DNA from: JAPOVO01 sp026708165
Lineage (GTDB): Bacteria; Chloroflexota; UBA11872; VXNJ01
Length of the DNA stretch: 64,000 nucleotides
NCBI GenBank assembly: GCA_965208775.1
Contig: OZ242360.1
Location: 682,001-746,000 of the forward strand
Direction: 5' to 3'
Made by a program: the position numbers and the translations under genes. Shown piece by piece: positions 44,150 to 53,912 of the stretch; position 1 is the first letter of the stretch; each line of letters begins with the position of its first letter. The notes below the pieces were generated by a model. It worked only from the letters and a program-made list of their open reading frames with translations. It made no database searches and was not told the DNA's origin.

Positions 44150-44956
44150 TTGACCGCAATTTCCGCTGAAGATGCCGCAATGGCACTGCCCGGCTGGCCG
44201 CCCGATTTCGCGGCCCTTTATGAGGCGTTGACGGGAGATTTCCGCGGCGACGTGCCGATGTACCTCGAAATGGCCAAGCGCCACGAAGGGCCGATCTTGG
44301 ACCTTGCCTGCGGAACCGGACGAGTGGCCATACCGCTGGTCGAGGCCGGTCACTCGGTCGTTGGAATCGACTTCGATGCGGGCATGATCGATCTCGCCAT
44401 GTCGAAGGCCAAACTGCTGGGCCTGCGTCGAAACATCTCGTTCATCCAGGCGAACATGATCGACTTTGATCTAGGTCGAAAGTTTCCGCTCATCATGGCG
44501 GGAGGGAACTCGCTCATTCACTTGCTCGACTTCCGGCTCGTGCTGAAAGCCATCGAGCGTTGCCGCGAGCATCTGGAAGACGACGGCAGCTTCTTCCTGG
44601 CGTTCGAGACCAGCCCCTACATTGCCGCCGCCGGGAAGTACAGAGTCGAGCGTGAACGCCCGCGTCAGGTATTCAATCGTGGCACCGGTCAAACGCTGCT
44701 CTATCGCGGAACGATCACGGTCGATCCCAATTTTCAGCGGATAATACGGCACCATGAATTCGCTAATCCCCGCGCGCCGCACGACCCGACCAAGACGGCA
44801 GTGTTCGATTACGCGACCCGCCCAATCTATCCGGGTGAGTTGGAGCTCATGCTGGACATTTGCGGATTGAAGGTCGTCGAGATTTTCGGCGACTACGATC
44901 TCAGGCCTCTCACCCGCCAGAGTGAAAAGCTGATACTACGATCGGTCAAGAAGTGA
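44150..44956 (+). CDS. class I SAM-dependent methyltransferase
   Basis: A 268-residue methyltransferase with motif I 'LDLACGTGRV', the acidic strand end 'VVGIDFDAGMIDLA' and 'MAGGNSLIHLLD' in motif IV. The C-terminal half is beta-rich as in small-molecule methyltransferases. The start is a TTG at 44150 directly after AAGGAGG, with a slightly short gap. Stand-alone gene, substrate unknown. Confidence 0.88.
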   Translation: MTAISAEDAAMALPGWPPDFAALYEALTGDFRGDVPMYLEMAKRHEGPILDLACGTGRVAIPLVEAGHSVVGIDFDAGMIDLAMSKAKLLGLRRNISFIQANMIDFDLGRKFPLIMAGGNSLIHLLDFRLVLKAIERCREHLEDDGSFFLAFETSPYIAAAGKYRVERERPRQVFNRGTGQTLLYRGTITVDPNFQRIIRHHEFANPRAPHDPTKTAVFDYATRPIYPGELELMLDICGLKVVEIFGDYDLRPLTRQSEKLILRSVKK

Positions 44957-45214
44957 CCGGACAACCGGAGGCGGCACTTGTCGACTCAAGCGAGCGTTGT
45001 TCGACTATGCAAGCTAACGCGGCATTATGGTGTGAGCGCGCCGTGCGAACCGTCCACGGATTTCGCGGGTCCTGACAGGCGGGCGCGGCCTTGACGGCTC
45101 GCCGCGAAGCTCCGCCGCCATATCCAGGGTTTATCAATTGGGCAAATTGAACAGTCCTTTCCATCCGGTAGGTCCAAGCTCGACTACGATACGGCCCGCC
45201 CGCGGTATAGAAAC

Positions 45215-46021
45215 ATGAAGATCATGACATTCAACATCCTCGAGGGCGGAGATTCCCTTCTGAACAACCTGACCTACCGGCTCGACACCATCGCCCGGAT
45301 CGTCCGCAGCGCAAACCCCGATATCGTAGCCCTTCAAGAGTGCACGGATTGGGACAAAGACGGCCAGAAAACCCTGCACGAGTTCGAGCGGCAAGTGGGT
45401 ATGCTCGCCCTGCTCGCGGTTACTAGCGGATTCCCGGTAGGACTGCTTGTAAAACCCGACTACGGAATCATGTTCGCCGATGCGCTTACTAAAGGGTTCT
45501 GGCACGGTGCGCTGGACGTGGTAGTTGCCGACGCCGACAACGTGACCACCCGGTTCATCAACGTACACCTTCATCCAAAGGACCCTCGAGTAAAGTTCCG
45601 GGAAATAAGCAAAGTGCTGAAGCAGTACGAGGGCGGGGAACGGACGATCATTCTCGGCGACATGAACTCCCTCAGCCACCTCGACAATATCGAGCTGTCC
45701 GACTTATCTAAAGAAACCCAGTCGCGCCAGGTCGTCGATGGCGCGCTCGACTTCCGGGTAAGCAGGTCGCTGCAGGAAGCCGGCTTCGTGGACGCCCACG
45801 CGGCCCTTCACGAAGGAAATCGGGAACCGACCATACCCACGCGCGCGGCGCGCGGAACCATCTTCACGCCGGCCCGGCTCGACTACATATACGTCTCGCG
45901 CGACCTGCGAAGCTCGTTGAGGTCCATTGAAGTGATCAAGAACGATGACTCGGATGTTGCCTCCGACCACTATCCGCTTGTGCTCGAAATCGCCGACGCG
46001 TCGATGAACGGAACGACTTGA
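45215..46021 (+). CDS. endonuclease/exonuclease/phosphatase (EEP) fold hydrolase
   Basis: A 268-residue member of the EEP superfamily. Landmarks: 'MTFNILEGG' (Asn7), 'VALQECTDWD' with the metal-binding Glu, 'ILGDMNSLSHL' and the closing 'ASDHYPLVLEI' with catalytic Asp-His. It may cleave a phosphodiester, from DNA to a small nucleotide or phospholipid. No signal peptide. Convergent with the dehydrogenase gene by 36 bases. Confidence 0.88.
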   Translation: MKIMTFNILEGGDSLLNNLTYRLDTIARIVRSANPDIVALQECTDWDKDGQKTLHEFERQVGMLALLAVTSGFPVGLLVKPDYGIMFADALTKGFWHGALDVVVADADNVTTRFINVHLHPKDPRVKFREISKVLKQYEGGERTIILGDMNSLSHLDNIELSDLSKETQSRQVVDGALDFRVSRSLQEAGFVDAHAALHEGNREPTIPTRAARGTIFTPARLDYIYVSRDLRSSLRSIEVIKNDDSDVASDHYPLVLEIADASMNGTT

Positions 46022-46057
46022 AGCCGACTCGGCTCACAAAAGCGCCGCCGGATCAGG

Positions 46058-47038
46058 TCAAACGATGCGCCATCTCGGCGTTTCGCCTAGGAGAATCTTC
46101 CTGACTTCACCGGCGGCGTCCGACTGCATCTGTCGGCCCGACTTCTCCGACCGCCACGCCATGTGCGGCGTGAGGATCAGGTTTGGCGCCTCCAGCAGCC
46201 GCTCGTTCCAGTTCGGCGGTTCGGGAACGAATACGTCCAGACCGGCCGCCGCCAGCCGACCGATCCGCAGCGCGTCGTACAGCGCGTCCTGATCTACGAC
46301 TCCGCCGCGCGAGACGTTTACCAGCAGACTGCCCATCTTGAACTTGGCCAGCGTCTCGGCGTTTATCATCTGCTTCGTCTGATCGGTCAACGGTACATGC
46401 AAAGTGACCGCGTCCGCCTCGCTGACGACCTCCTCCAACGAACTGCAAAACCTAATACTCCAATCGGCCGGGATTTCCAGCTCCTCTGGGTCGATGAGTG
46501 GATCGAATACGAGCAGGTTCATCCCTATCCCCGCGGCTATCCCGGCTGAACGGCTCCCCGTACGCCCAAAACCGACGATTCCGAGATTCTTACCCCTCAA
46601 GACAACTGGCCGGTAGGCCTTGCCAAACGGATCCCACGCGTTACGCAGCCGCACGTCGGCATCCGAGAACGTCAACTGCCTGGCGAGCGCAAACAGCAGC
46701 CCCATCGCGTGCTCGGCTACCTCGGTCGACATAGCCTCCGGCGAGTTGCAGACCGTTATCCCCCGCCTCGCCGCCGCGTCGACTTCTATCTGATCGATCC
46801 CGACACCGTATCCGGTAACTACCTTTAGATTCGGCCCTGCGGCAAATACCTCGTCATCTATAGTCGCGGCATCCACCAGGATTGCGTGCGCGTCGGCGAC
46901 CTCGGTGAGCAGCGCTTCGCGCGACTCGCCGTCTGCGTGCACCAGATCGGCGATGTCTCCAAGCTGTTCAGACTCCGGCTCGTCGTTCTCGAATCCCGAG
47001 CCGGCGATTACGACCTTGAACCGGTGGCTTTCCGTCAT
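46058..47038 (-). CDS. D-isomer-specific 2-hydroxyacid dehydrogenase (CtBP/PGDH-like)
   Basis: A 326-residue NAD-dependent dehydrogenase. The NAD loop is 'GIVGFGRTGSR' (residues 153-163). The catalytic residues are Arg244 ('NVSRGGVVD'), Glu273 ('VFVPEPP') and His292 ('LTPHMAW'). It resembles phosphoglycerate dehydrogenase and CtBP-like proteins without the regulatory ACT domain. GAGGG five bases before the ATG at 47038 supports this start over the 64-residue extension. Divergent from an MFS transporter gene, with which it may share regulation. Confidence 0.9.
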   Translation of the reverse strand: MTESHRFKVVIAGSGFENDEPESEQLGDIADLVHADGESREALLTEVADAHAILVDAATIDDEVFAAGPNLKVVTGYGVGIDQIEVDAAARRGITVCNSPEAMSTEVAEHAMGLLFALARQLTFSDADVRLRNAWDPFGKAYRPVVLRGKNLGIVGFGRTGSRSAGIAAGIGMNLLVFDPLIDPEELEIPADWSIRFCSSLEEVVSEADAVTLHVPLTDQTKQMINAETLAKFKMGSLLVNVSRGGVVDQDALYDALRIGRLAAAGLDVFVPEPPNWNERLLEAPNLILTPHMAWRSEKSGRQMQSDAAGEVRKILLGETPRWRIV

Positions 47039-47162
47039 TTCGCCCTCACTTTCGGGTTTAGGCGGCGGAGCGTCGGAATGCCGCCGCCGGCGGTTGTTCA
47101 TAGTATTAAGTTGATCGCCAAAGCCCAAGCTGCAGGTCGGCGGTGGTCTTGAGGTTGCGAGC

Positions 47163-48458
47163 TTGCCCGATCCCGATATTTCCTCCGAACCGGCAGTCAA
47201 ACTGGACCCGCTGCTAGGCAACGTCCGCAAGTTCTACCTGTACCGGCTCTTCTCGGGACTCGGCGCCTATGTATGGCTCCCGATCGCTCTCCTCTACTTC
47301 GTCGATCGTGGTCTTACGGTCACCGAAATCATGCTGCTGTGGTCTCTTTTCAGCATCGCGATCCTCGCGTCCGAAGTCCCCACCGGCGTCATCGCCGACA
47401 GGCTAAGCCGTAAATGGAGCGTGGTCGCCGGTCGAACTCTGTCCGCGGCAGCATTGGTCGTGTTCCTTTCAACTGCCAGCTTTTCTTTCATCATCGTCGG
47501 ATATTTGGCGTACGGCCTGGGCCATGCGCTCAGCTCAGGCGCCGACTCCGCGCTTCTCTACGACTCGCTCAAGCTCTCCGGCAGAGAGAACTCATTTCGA
47601 CGGGTCATAGGCACAGCCCTCACGTGGCAGCTATCCGGTCAGGTTGCCGGCCCCTTGATAACCGGCATCGTCGTGGGAGTCGGAGACATGTCTTGGGCGC
47701 TTATAGCCGGATTCCTCTTCTATCTATCGTCCGCGCTCGCGGCGTCCTTCCTGGCCGACCCACCCACGGTCCCCGCAATCCGGGCGGCGGAGCCGGTAAT
47801 CGGCTCCAGCTTCGCGGGACACCTCCGCCACCTGAAGACGAGCCTTCGGGTCGTAACGGGCAGCCGCGAGCTTCTCGCGATCGTTGTAATCGGACTCGTC
47901 ATCTTCGACTTCACAGAGTTGATGAAGCGTCCGTTCGTCCAGCCGTATCTAGTCTTTTTCGGTTTCAGTGCCAGCCAGATCGGCTATCTGTACTCGCTGT
48001 TCGTCGCCGTCGCTGCCGTTGTCGCAAGGGTGTCCCACAGGCTCGACGAAGCATTCAGAGGCGATGAGCGCAAGCTGATCGCCATAACCGCGGTGGTCGG
48101 CGTAGCCGGTCTCGTTTCCCTTGTGAACGCCACCGCCACGTGGCTGGCGGTCGCGGCCGTTTTCGTGATGTTCTCGCTTGACTGGGGACTTCGTGAACCC
48201 CTCATCCAGACCAGCCTTAACCGCCGCGTACCGTCGGAATATCGGGCGGCTTGCCTGTCGGTAGTCAACATGATTTTCAGCTTTGTGACCGTCTTCACCG
48301 GCCCGTTCTTCGGCTTTCTGGTGGATGCCTACTCGCTCAAGACCGGTCTGACGGTTTTCCAGTTCGCATTCGGGCCGCTTCTTCTAATCGCCGCGGTCAT
48401 TGGCTGGTCGGTTCTGCGGCCCGTACCCGGTAGCGTTTCAGATATGAACCTGAGATAA
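47163..48458 (+). CDS. MFS transporter
   Basis: A 431-residue protein with twelve hydrophobic helices and the MFS loop 2-3 motif ('GVIADRLSRKWSVVAGR'). The long central loop around residues 195-220 splits it into two halves of six. It starts with a TTG at 47163; GAGG eight bases upstream is a plausible site. Close to the deacetylase and a second MFS gene. Substrate not readable from the sequence. Confidence 0.88.
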   Translation: MPDPDISSEPAVKLDPLLGNVRKFYLYRLFSGLGAYVWLPIALLYFVDRGLTVTEIMLLWSLFSIAILASEVPTGVIADRLSRKWSVVAGRTLSAAALVVFLSTASFSFIIVGYLAYGLGHALSSGADSALLYDSLKLSGRENSFRRVIGTALTWQLSGQVAGPLITGIVVGVGDMSWALIAGFLFYLSSALAASFLADPPTVPAIRAAEPVIGSSFAGHLRHLKTSLRVVTGSRELLAIVVIGLVIFDFTELMKRPFVQPYLVFFGFSASQIGYLYSLFVAVAAVVARVSHRLDEAFRGDERKLIAITAVVGVAGLVSLVNATATWLAVAAVFVMFSLDWGLREPLIQTSLNRRVPSEYRAACLSVVNMIFSFVTVFTGPFFGFLVDAYSLKTGLTVFQFAFGPLLLIAAVIGWSVLRPVPGSVSDMNLR

Positions 48459-48579
48459 ACCACATACAGCGGAGTTCGACGCGCACTCAACATCCAATTG
48501 TCCGCACCGACCGCCGTTTGACTGCCTGAAGCATTGCCGCTTATATGCACGTGCCTGATTTGCGGAGCAAAGGGATGGT

Positions 48580-49515
48580 GTGATGGAAGTTAGAGTTGAG
48601 TTCCCCGAAGGCATCCGATGCGTCGTTGCTCTCAGCTACGACCTGGAAATGTGCGCCGGTTACTCGCCGGTGAGTGTCAATCACGGCCGCATCATGGCGC
48701 CCGTGCAGGACTACGCTCTGAGTCTTTGCCAGACCGCCGAAGATTTCGGCGTGCAGCTTCACTTCTTCCACGTCGGAAACGGGCTGGAAGAGGATGACGT
48801 TGGATATTTGCAAGATATACTGCGCCGCGGGCACGTTGTCGATAGTCACACCTACAGCCATATCCGCCTGGCCACGCCCGATTTCCACAAGCTCGACGCC
48901 GAGCTTGCGCTGACCAACCGCCTCCTCGAACGGCGGCTCGACTGTCAGTCAACGGTGCTCCGTGGTCCCGGCGGCGAACCCGACGGGCTTAACGGCCTCG
49001 AAGACAATCAGCGCGCGATTCTGAAGAACGGGTTCCGCTGGGTGACCTGCCACATGGACGTGACGATGGGACAAGACGGACTCGACTACGACGCCGCCGC
49101 GCCCTCCCGTCTCACGGCCTACGCCTATCCGACCGGCCTGATCGAGCTTCCCATTCAGGGCTGGATGGACCGCGGCTACTTCGATAGCTTCAGGTGTGTC
49201 GATCAGGAAGCCTACGACCAGTGGCGCGCCGAATCCGGCCATAAGCCCGTGCCCGATGGATGGCAGTGCCCCTGGACGGACGAAGACGCGCTTGACGGCT
49301 GGATCGAATACAACCTCGCCGCGCTCGACTTCGCCTACGACAACAAGCTTCTTTGGGTCCCCACCTGGCATCCTTACTCACACTACTTGCACGATCCCGA
49401 AAACCGGGCGCTGCCCGCGCTTCTGGAACACGCGCGCTCGAAACCCGAAACAGTCCACGTGGGTACCGTACGCGACGCCGTGAAAATGCTGCGGACCAAC
49501 TCAAAAGCCAGTTGA
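48580..49515 (+). CDS. polysaccharide deacetylase (NodB-like)
   Basis: A 311-residue metal hydrolase. The NodB blocks are 'VALSYDLEM' (in place of TFDDG), 'VDSHTYSHIRLAT' with the His-x3-His metal ligands, and 'RGPGGEPDG'. This variant belongs to the cytoplasmic allantoinase/PuuE-like or chitooligosaccharide deacetylase side; there is no signal peptide. Either the GTG at 48580 or the ATG at 48583 may start it. It sits between two MFS genes, which could import its substrate. Confidence 0.82.
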   Translation: MMEVRVEFPEGIRCVVALSYDLEMCAGYSPVSVNHGRIMAPVQDYALSLCQTAEDFGVQLHFFHVGNGLEEDDVGYLQDILRRGHVVDSHTYSHIRLATPDFHKLDAELALTNRLLERRLDCQSTVLRGPGGEPDGLNGLEDNQRAILKNGFRWVTCHMDVTMGQDGLDYDAAAPSRLTAYAYPTGLIELPIQGWMDRGYFDSFRCVDQEAYDQWRAESGHKPVPDGWQCPWTDEDALDGWIEYNLAALDFAYDNKLLWVPTWHPYSHYLHDPENRALPALLEHARSKPETVHVGTVRDAVKMLRTNSKAS

Positions 49516-49558
49516 GCGCCGCCAGCTGACCCGCACCAGCCAACCGCACGGCCGGACG

Positions 49559-50899
49559 ATGGCCGCAACGCAAGCACCGCTCGCCGGCGAGACTGCGGGC
49601 CACCGCGTCCGAAACTTCGCCCTGCTCTTCGGGAGCGGCTCGATATCGATGGTCGGAATGAGCCTCGTCTCGTCGGTCACCATCATGCCGCTGTTCATGA
49701 GCCATCTCACCGACTCTCTCATCCTGGTCGGGGCCGTTCCGGCCGTTTGGGGTCTGAGCTTCACACTCCCCCAGGCGCTGGGACCTGGCATCTACGAAGG
49801 AAAGCCCGTCAAGAAGAACCACATCGCACGGCATCTGTTCTTCGGATCGGCGGTGTTTATGGCGTTCGGCGGCCTCGTCGTAGCCGCCGCCGAGGACCAT
49901 CGCCTCATCGTCCTGCTTCTCTTTTTCCCGGCGGTCCTGGCGTTCATGGGATCGATCGGACTCGCCCACACGGCCTGGATCGACGTAATCGGTAAGGTCA
50001 TCGACCAGCGCGTCCAGAGCCGTTTTCTCGGTTCAAGCCACGCGGTGGGCGGACTGATCGGTGCGGCGGCGATCACGCTGGCCTCGCGGCTGATGGGCGA
50101 TAACGCCTTCCCCAACGGGTTCGGATTCTCCATGGTCGTCGCCGGAGGGCTTTTCGCGGCGGGCGCAAGCCTCTTCTTCCTCCTCGTGGAGCAGCCATCG
50201 ACTCCACGCAGACGCTCCGGACTTGGATTAGTCGAGACGATTAAAGGCATTCCCTCCCTGTATCGAAGCGACCGCGTGTTCTTGCGCTACAGTGCGTCGC
50301 GGGTCGTCGTCATGTGGGGCATGTCAGCCTTCGCATTCTTCACCGTGTTTGCGGTCCGCGAGCTGGGCGCATCCGACGCCGACGCCGTGCGGCTTGCCGC
50401 CATCCTCGTGGCGAGCCAGTTGACCGGAAGCGTCGGATTCGGCGCGCTCGGTGACCGCGTCAGCGCCAGATGGATGCCTCTCTACGGTTCGGTCATCTCG
50501 GTAACCGGGCTGCTGGTTGCCTTTCTCACAGGCAGCATCGCCGGGATATACGTCGCAATTTGCGCCGCCGGACTGACCATGTCCACGTTCATGATCTCCG
50601 AAGTCTCGGTGATCCTCCATCTGTCGCCCTCAGCCAGGCGGCCAACCTACTACGCCACCCACAGCCTCACCTCGGGACTGTTTATCGTTGTGGCGCCCAT
50701 AGCCGCGGGCGCTCTTGTCAGCGCTGTCGGCTTCACCGCGATGTTCGGCGTGGCCGCGGTCGTGAGTTTGGTCGGCGTCCTGTTCACAGCCGAATTCGCC
50801 CGCGCCTCGGCCCGCCGGAATGCGCCGTCGGAAGTCACATTGAGCAGCGATGGCGCGGCACCCATCAAATCAAGGATGTCCGGCAACGGTCCGTCTTAG
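49559..50899 (+). CDS. MFS transporter
   Basis: A 446-residue membrane protein with twelve predicted helices ('VRNFALLFGSGSISMVGMSL' opens helix 1; the central loop is at about residues 205-225). The loop 2-3 motif is weak, so it belongs to a divergent branch of the superfamily. It follows the deacetylase by 43 bases and may be co-transcribed with it. Confidence 0.82.
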   Translation: MAATQAPLAGETAGHRVRNFALLFGSGSISMVGMSLVSSVTIMPLFMSHLTDSLILVGAVPAVWGLSFTLPQALGPGIYEGKPVKKNHIARHLFFGSAVFMAFGGLVVAAAEDHRLIVLLLFFPAVLAFMGSIGLAHTAWIDVIGKVIDQRVQSRFLGSSHAVGGLIGAAAITLASRLMGDNAFPNGFGFSMVVAGGLFAAGASLFFLLVEQPSTPRRRSGLGLVETIKGIPSLYRSDRVFLRYSASRVVVMWGMSAFAFFTVFAVRELGASDADAVRLAAILVASQLTGSVGFGALGDRVSARWMPLYGSVISVTGLLVAFLTGSIAGIYVAICAAGLTMSTFMISEVSVILHLSPSARRPTYYATHSLTSGLFIVVAPIAAGALVSAVGFTAMFGVAAVVSLVGVLFTAEFARASARRNAPSEVTLSSDGAAPIKSRMSGNGPS

Positions 50900-51069
50900 T
50901 CGAGCGTCGGCTCGGCAATCGATCCTCAACGCCCTCAATCGTCGCCCGCAATGCAGAGTTATGTTGTAAGCAATCGGAACTCCAGACCGGGGTTGGAAGT
51001 CAATCCCGACCTGTACGATCAAAGTGGTTGCAGGCAACGTAAGTCGCTAGCAACTACACTGCCTTCGTG

Positions 51070-51086
51070 TACACTATTCAAGTGTA
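51070..51086 (+). promoter_or_regulatory. palindromic operator candidate upstream of the toxin-antitoxin pair
   Basis: TACACT-ATTCA-AGTGTA, a perfect 6+5+6 inverted repeat about 27 bases before the antitoxin start. Ribbon-helix-helix antitoxins bind such short repeats to repress their own operon, so this is a good autoregulatory site. No footprint or conservation evidence is available here. Confidence 0.55.
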
Positions 51087-51112
51087 AAACCGTCCAGATC
51101 AGAGAAGTGTCA

Positions 51113-51337
51113 GTGAAAAACATCACTTTGAGCGCCGACGAGAACCTGATCGCAGCGGCCCGTCGACGCGCTGTGGCAGAGCATACGACCTTAAACGCAC
51201 AATTCCGGCTGTGGCTCGAAAACTACGCCGGGCGCCGACAGCAGGCCACCGAAGCCATGAGAGTCATCCATGAGTTGCAAAGCGGTGTCCTCACTGGAGG
51301 ACGCAAGTTCACCCGGGACGAAATGAATGAGCGTTGA
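51113..51337 (+). CDS. ribbon-helix-helix-type antitoxin (VapB-like)
   Basis: A 74-residue protein beginning 'VKNITLSADENLIAAARRRA', a pattern of the ribbon-helix-helix DNA-binding fold, followed by a charged tail that would wrap the toxin. GTG at 51113 has AGAGAAG upstream; GTG at 51107 is an alternative. Its stop overlaps the start of the PIN-domain toxin by 11 bases. It would bind the palindrome at 51070-51086. Confidence 0.85.
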   Translation: MKNITLSADENLIAAARRRAVAEHTTLNAQFRLWLENYAGRRQQATEAMRVIHELQSGVLTGGRKFTRDEMNER

Positions 51338-51746
51338 GTACTTCCTCGACACCAACATCTTCGTTTACCTCTTTGACGAAACCGACGACTACAAACGCGG
51401 GCGGGCGGAGCATCTGGTCCGGGAGGCCTTGGCCAATGAAACCGGGTGCGTCAGTTATCAGGTAGTTCAGGAGACCTTGAACGTCATAACCCGAAAACTC
51501 AACGCAACACCGGACCAAGCGCGACAGATGCTGGACCACGTCCTGACGCCTCTCTGGCGAGTCAACCCGACCCGGACGCTTTATCAACGGAGCCTTGACC
51601 TGCAATCCCGGTACAGACTCAGCTTCTACGATTGCCTGATAGTTGCCGCGGCGCTCGACGCAGGCTGTAAAACCCTCTACAGCGAAGACCTGCAAGACGG
51701 ACAGCGTATCGACGGAATGACCATCGCAAATCCTTTCCGTCCATGA
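51327..51746 (+). CDS. PIN-domain toxin (VapC-like ribonuclease)
   Basis: A 139-residue PIN protein. The acidic metal-binding residues are seen in 'YFLDTNIFVYLF' (Asp8), 'SYQVVQETLNVI' (Glu near 49), 'LSFYDCLIVAAAL' (Asp near 101) and 'LYSEDLQDG'. VapC toxins cut RNA, often tRNA or rRNA. The gene overlaps its antitoxin. No transposon surrounds the pair, so this looks like an ordinary chromosomal module. Confidence 0.9.
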   Translation: MSVEYFLDTNIFVYLFDETDDYKRGRAEHLVREALANETGCVSYQVVQETLNVITRKLNATPDQARQMLDHVLTPLWRVNPTRTLYQRSLDLQSRYRLSFYDCLIVAAALDAGCKTLYSEDLQDGQRIDGMTIANPFRP

Positions 51747-51927
51747 GACGAGCCTTTCTCCACCATCCTTCTGGCGATCTCTGCTTGACTTGCTGCATAG
51801 GCACCGCTTCTCGCGACGGTTAGATCCTCATGGTCCAATTCCGCTGGGCTATATTTGGGCAGTTGAAGGGAGGCGGCTCCGCAGCAATCCGAGGCTAACC
51901 TTTGTGTGACGAGCCCGGAGTCCAAAA

Positions 51928-53247
51928 GTGAAGTCCCGAATTCGTCTACCTTCCTGGTCCGCAATTCCGGCTCCGACGACGCTGTTGAGCCTTAAGCTGG
52001 CGCGCTGGTGCGCGGCGCTAGCCCTCGCAGCCATCTTGCTGGCCGCATGTGACGAAACCCAAGAGCCTGCGACCGTCGCCTTGCCCGCCGACACGCCTAC
52101 GCCCACGGCTACCGCTGCGCCGCAGCCGACCTCGACACTCGTTCCCACACCACAGCCCACCGCAACGCCTATGCCTAGTCCAACGCCCTCGCCGTCCCCC
52201 ACACCGACACCCGAACCTACGGTCAACCCGTGTCATACCGACGCGTCGGCTGACTGGCTGAGTTCAGACTTCTGGCGCGGCGCGAGCGTGGAGCAAGTGC
52301 AATTGGAGCTGGACTGCGGCGCAAACGTCAAGGCCAGAGGCGAAAAGGACTTTACTCCCCTGCATCTGGCCGCGGCGCTCAATGTCGATCCAGCGGTAGT
52401 TCTGGCGTTACTCGATCACGGCGCGATCATCGAGGCGATAACCGATGTCGGCCAAAGACCTCTCTATCTTGCGGCGGCGCTCAACGACAATCCGGCGATC
52501 GCCCAGGCCTTGTTGGACCGCGGAGCGAACATCGAATCAAAAGGACCTGGAGGCCAGACACCCCTCCACGGCGCGGCGCTGAAAAACAGTAATCCCGAGA
52601 TCGTCCTAGTGCTACTCGGAAACGGCGCAGACATCACGGCAACGACCGATGGCGGCCTTACACCATTACACCTCGCGGCAGCGGGCAACAACAATCCGGT
52701 TGTCGTCCAAACGCTGCTCGACAACGGCGCGAAAGTCCAGGAAGTGTCGGACGACGGCGATTCGCCTTTGCATTTCGCTGCATTAAGCAGCAGCAATCCG
52801 ATGGTCGTCGAGACGCTGCTCGACAACGGTGCCGATATCGAGGCTAAGAGCGACGGCGGCGTAACGCCACTGCATACGGCCGGCTTAAACGAGCATCCTA
52901 GAGTCGTCCAGACTCTCCTCGACCGAGGTGCGAACATCGATGCGAGAACCGAAGTTGGCGAAACCCCCCTGCATTTCGCCGCTGCCATAAACGAAAACCC
53001 GGCCGTCATCCAGACCCTTCTCGACAACGGTGCCGATATCGAGGCGAAGACCGACGATGGCGAAACGCCCCTGCATCTGGCCGCTCGCCGTAACGCCAAT
53101 CCGAGGGTCGTTCAGACCCTACTCGACAACGGCGCCGATATCGAGGCAAGGACCAACGCCGGCAAGACGCCGCTCGACCTCGCAATCGAATCGGACAACT
53201 CGGCCGCCATAAAGGTGCTGCGCCAAAACGGGGCGAGTGAGCGATGA
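51928..53247 (+). CDS. ankyrin-repeat lipoprotein
   Basis: A 439-residue lipoprotein. Signal peptide ends 'AAILLAAC' (lipid Cys41); residues about 55-97 are a Thr/Pro/Ser linker; then about nine ankyrin repeats of 33-34 residues with the usual 'TPLHLAA' and 'LLDNGADIEA' blocks. GTG start at 51928. Exported, surface-anchored ankyrin proteins are thought to bind protein partners; a role in host or cell contact is inference. The Thr/Pro linker is like that of the LRR lipoprotein at 37393. Confidence 0.85.
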   Translation: MKSRIRLPSWSAIPAPTTLLSLKLARWCAALALAAILLAACDETQEPATVALPADTPTPTATAAPQPTSTLVPTPQPTATPMPSPTPSPSPTPTPEPTVNPCHTDASADWLSSDFWRGASVEQVQLELDCGANVKARGEKDFTPLHLAAALNVDPAVVLALLDHGAIIEAITDVGQRPLYLAAALNDNPAIAQALLDRGANIESKGPGGQTPLHGAALKNSNPEIVLVLLGNGADITATTDGGLTPLHLAAAGNNNPVVVQTLLDNGAKVQEVSDDGDSPLHFAALSSSNPMVVETLLDNGADIEAKSDGGVTPLHTAGLNEHPRVVQTLLDRGANIDARTEVGETPLHFAAAINENPAVIQTLLDNGADIEAKTDDGETPLHLAARRNANPRVVQTLLDNGADIEARTNAGKTPLDLAIESDNSAAIKVLRQNGASER

Positions 53248-53317
53248 CCGTCGGGACCGCCATCTCCCGCATAACGATGCGCGTAAACTCCGCCGCCGCA
53301 GTTAGATCGATATCCCG

Positions 53318-53863
53318 ATGAAACGAAACGCCCTTGAACCGTCCATTCGCGAGTCGCTCGTCGAAGATGCCGAAGCCATCGCGGCCATACAGGTGGCGGG
53401 ATGGCAGACTGCGTTTCGCGGCATCGCTTCCGACGGCTATCTAGACGCACTGGATCCCGCGACGGAGGCCGCTGGGTGGAGGACCGGCATCGCCAGACCA
53501 CCGTCGGAACGAAAGCGGATCTTCGTCGCCGAACTTGATTCTCGGATCGTCGGATTCGTCACGGTCTTCCCGTCTCGCGACGAGGACCTCGATCCTGACC
53601 AAGTCGGCGAAGTTGGCGCGATATACGTAAGCCCCGGGCTTTGGAGACAGGGGGTAGGGCGGGCGCTGATGGCACGGGCAATCGCCGCACTTCGATCTCT
53701 AGGGTTCACCGACGCGATACTCTGGACGCTCGCCGCATCCACGCGATCCAGGAGCTTCTACGAAGCCGGTGGATGGCGCACAGACGGCTCAAGCAATGAA
53801 ATCGACTTGGGTTGCCCGGTCACTCTGGTCCGCTATCGACTGAGTCTGGCGCACGGTGATTGA
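53318..53863 (+). CDS. GNAT-family N-acetyltransferase
   Basis: A 181-residue acetyltransferase. The acetyl-CoA motif is 'YVSPGLWRQGVGRALM' (R-x-x-G-x-G/A), preceded by 'IVGFVTVFPSRDED' and followed by 'FYEAGGWRTDG'. Target unknown. Stand-alone gene, convergent with the nuclease-like gene by 49 bases. Confidence 0.9.
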   Translation: MKRNALEPSIRESLVEDAEAIAAIQVAGWQTAFRGIASDGYLDALDPATEAAGWRTGIARPPSERKRIFVAELDSRIVGFVTVFPSRDEDLDPDQVGEVGAIYVSPGLWRQGVGRALMARAIAALRSLGFTDAILWTLAASTRSRSFYEAGGWRTDGSSNEIDLGCPVTLVRYRLSLAHGD

Positions 53864-53912
53864 ACAGCCTCACGATCAGGTACGGGAATTATCGACAAGA
53901 CCCGCTTTGAGC

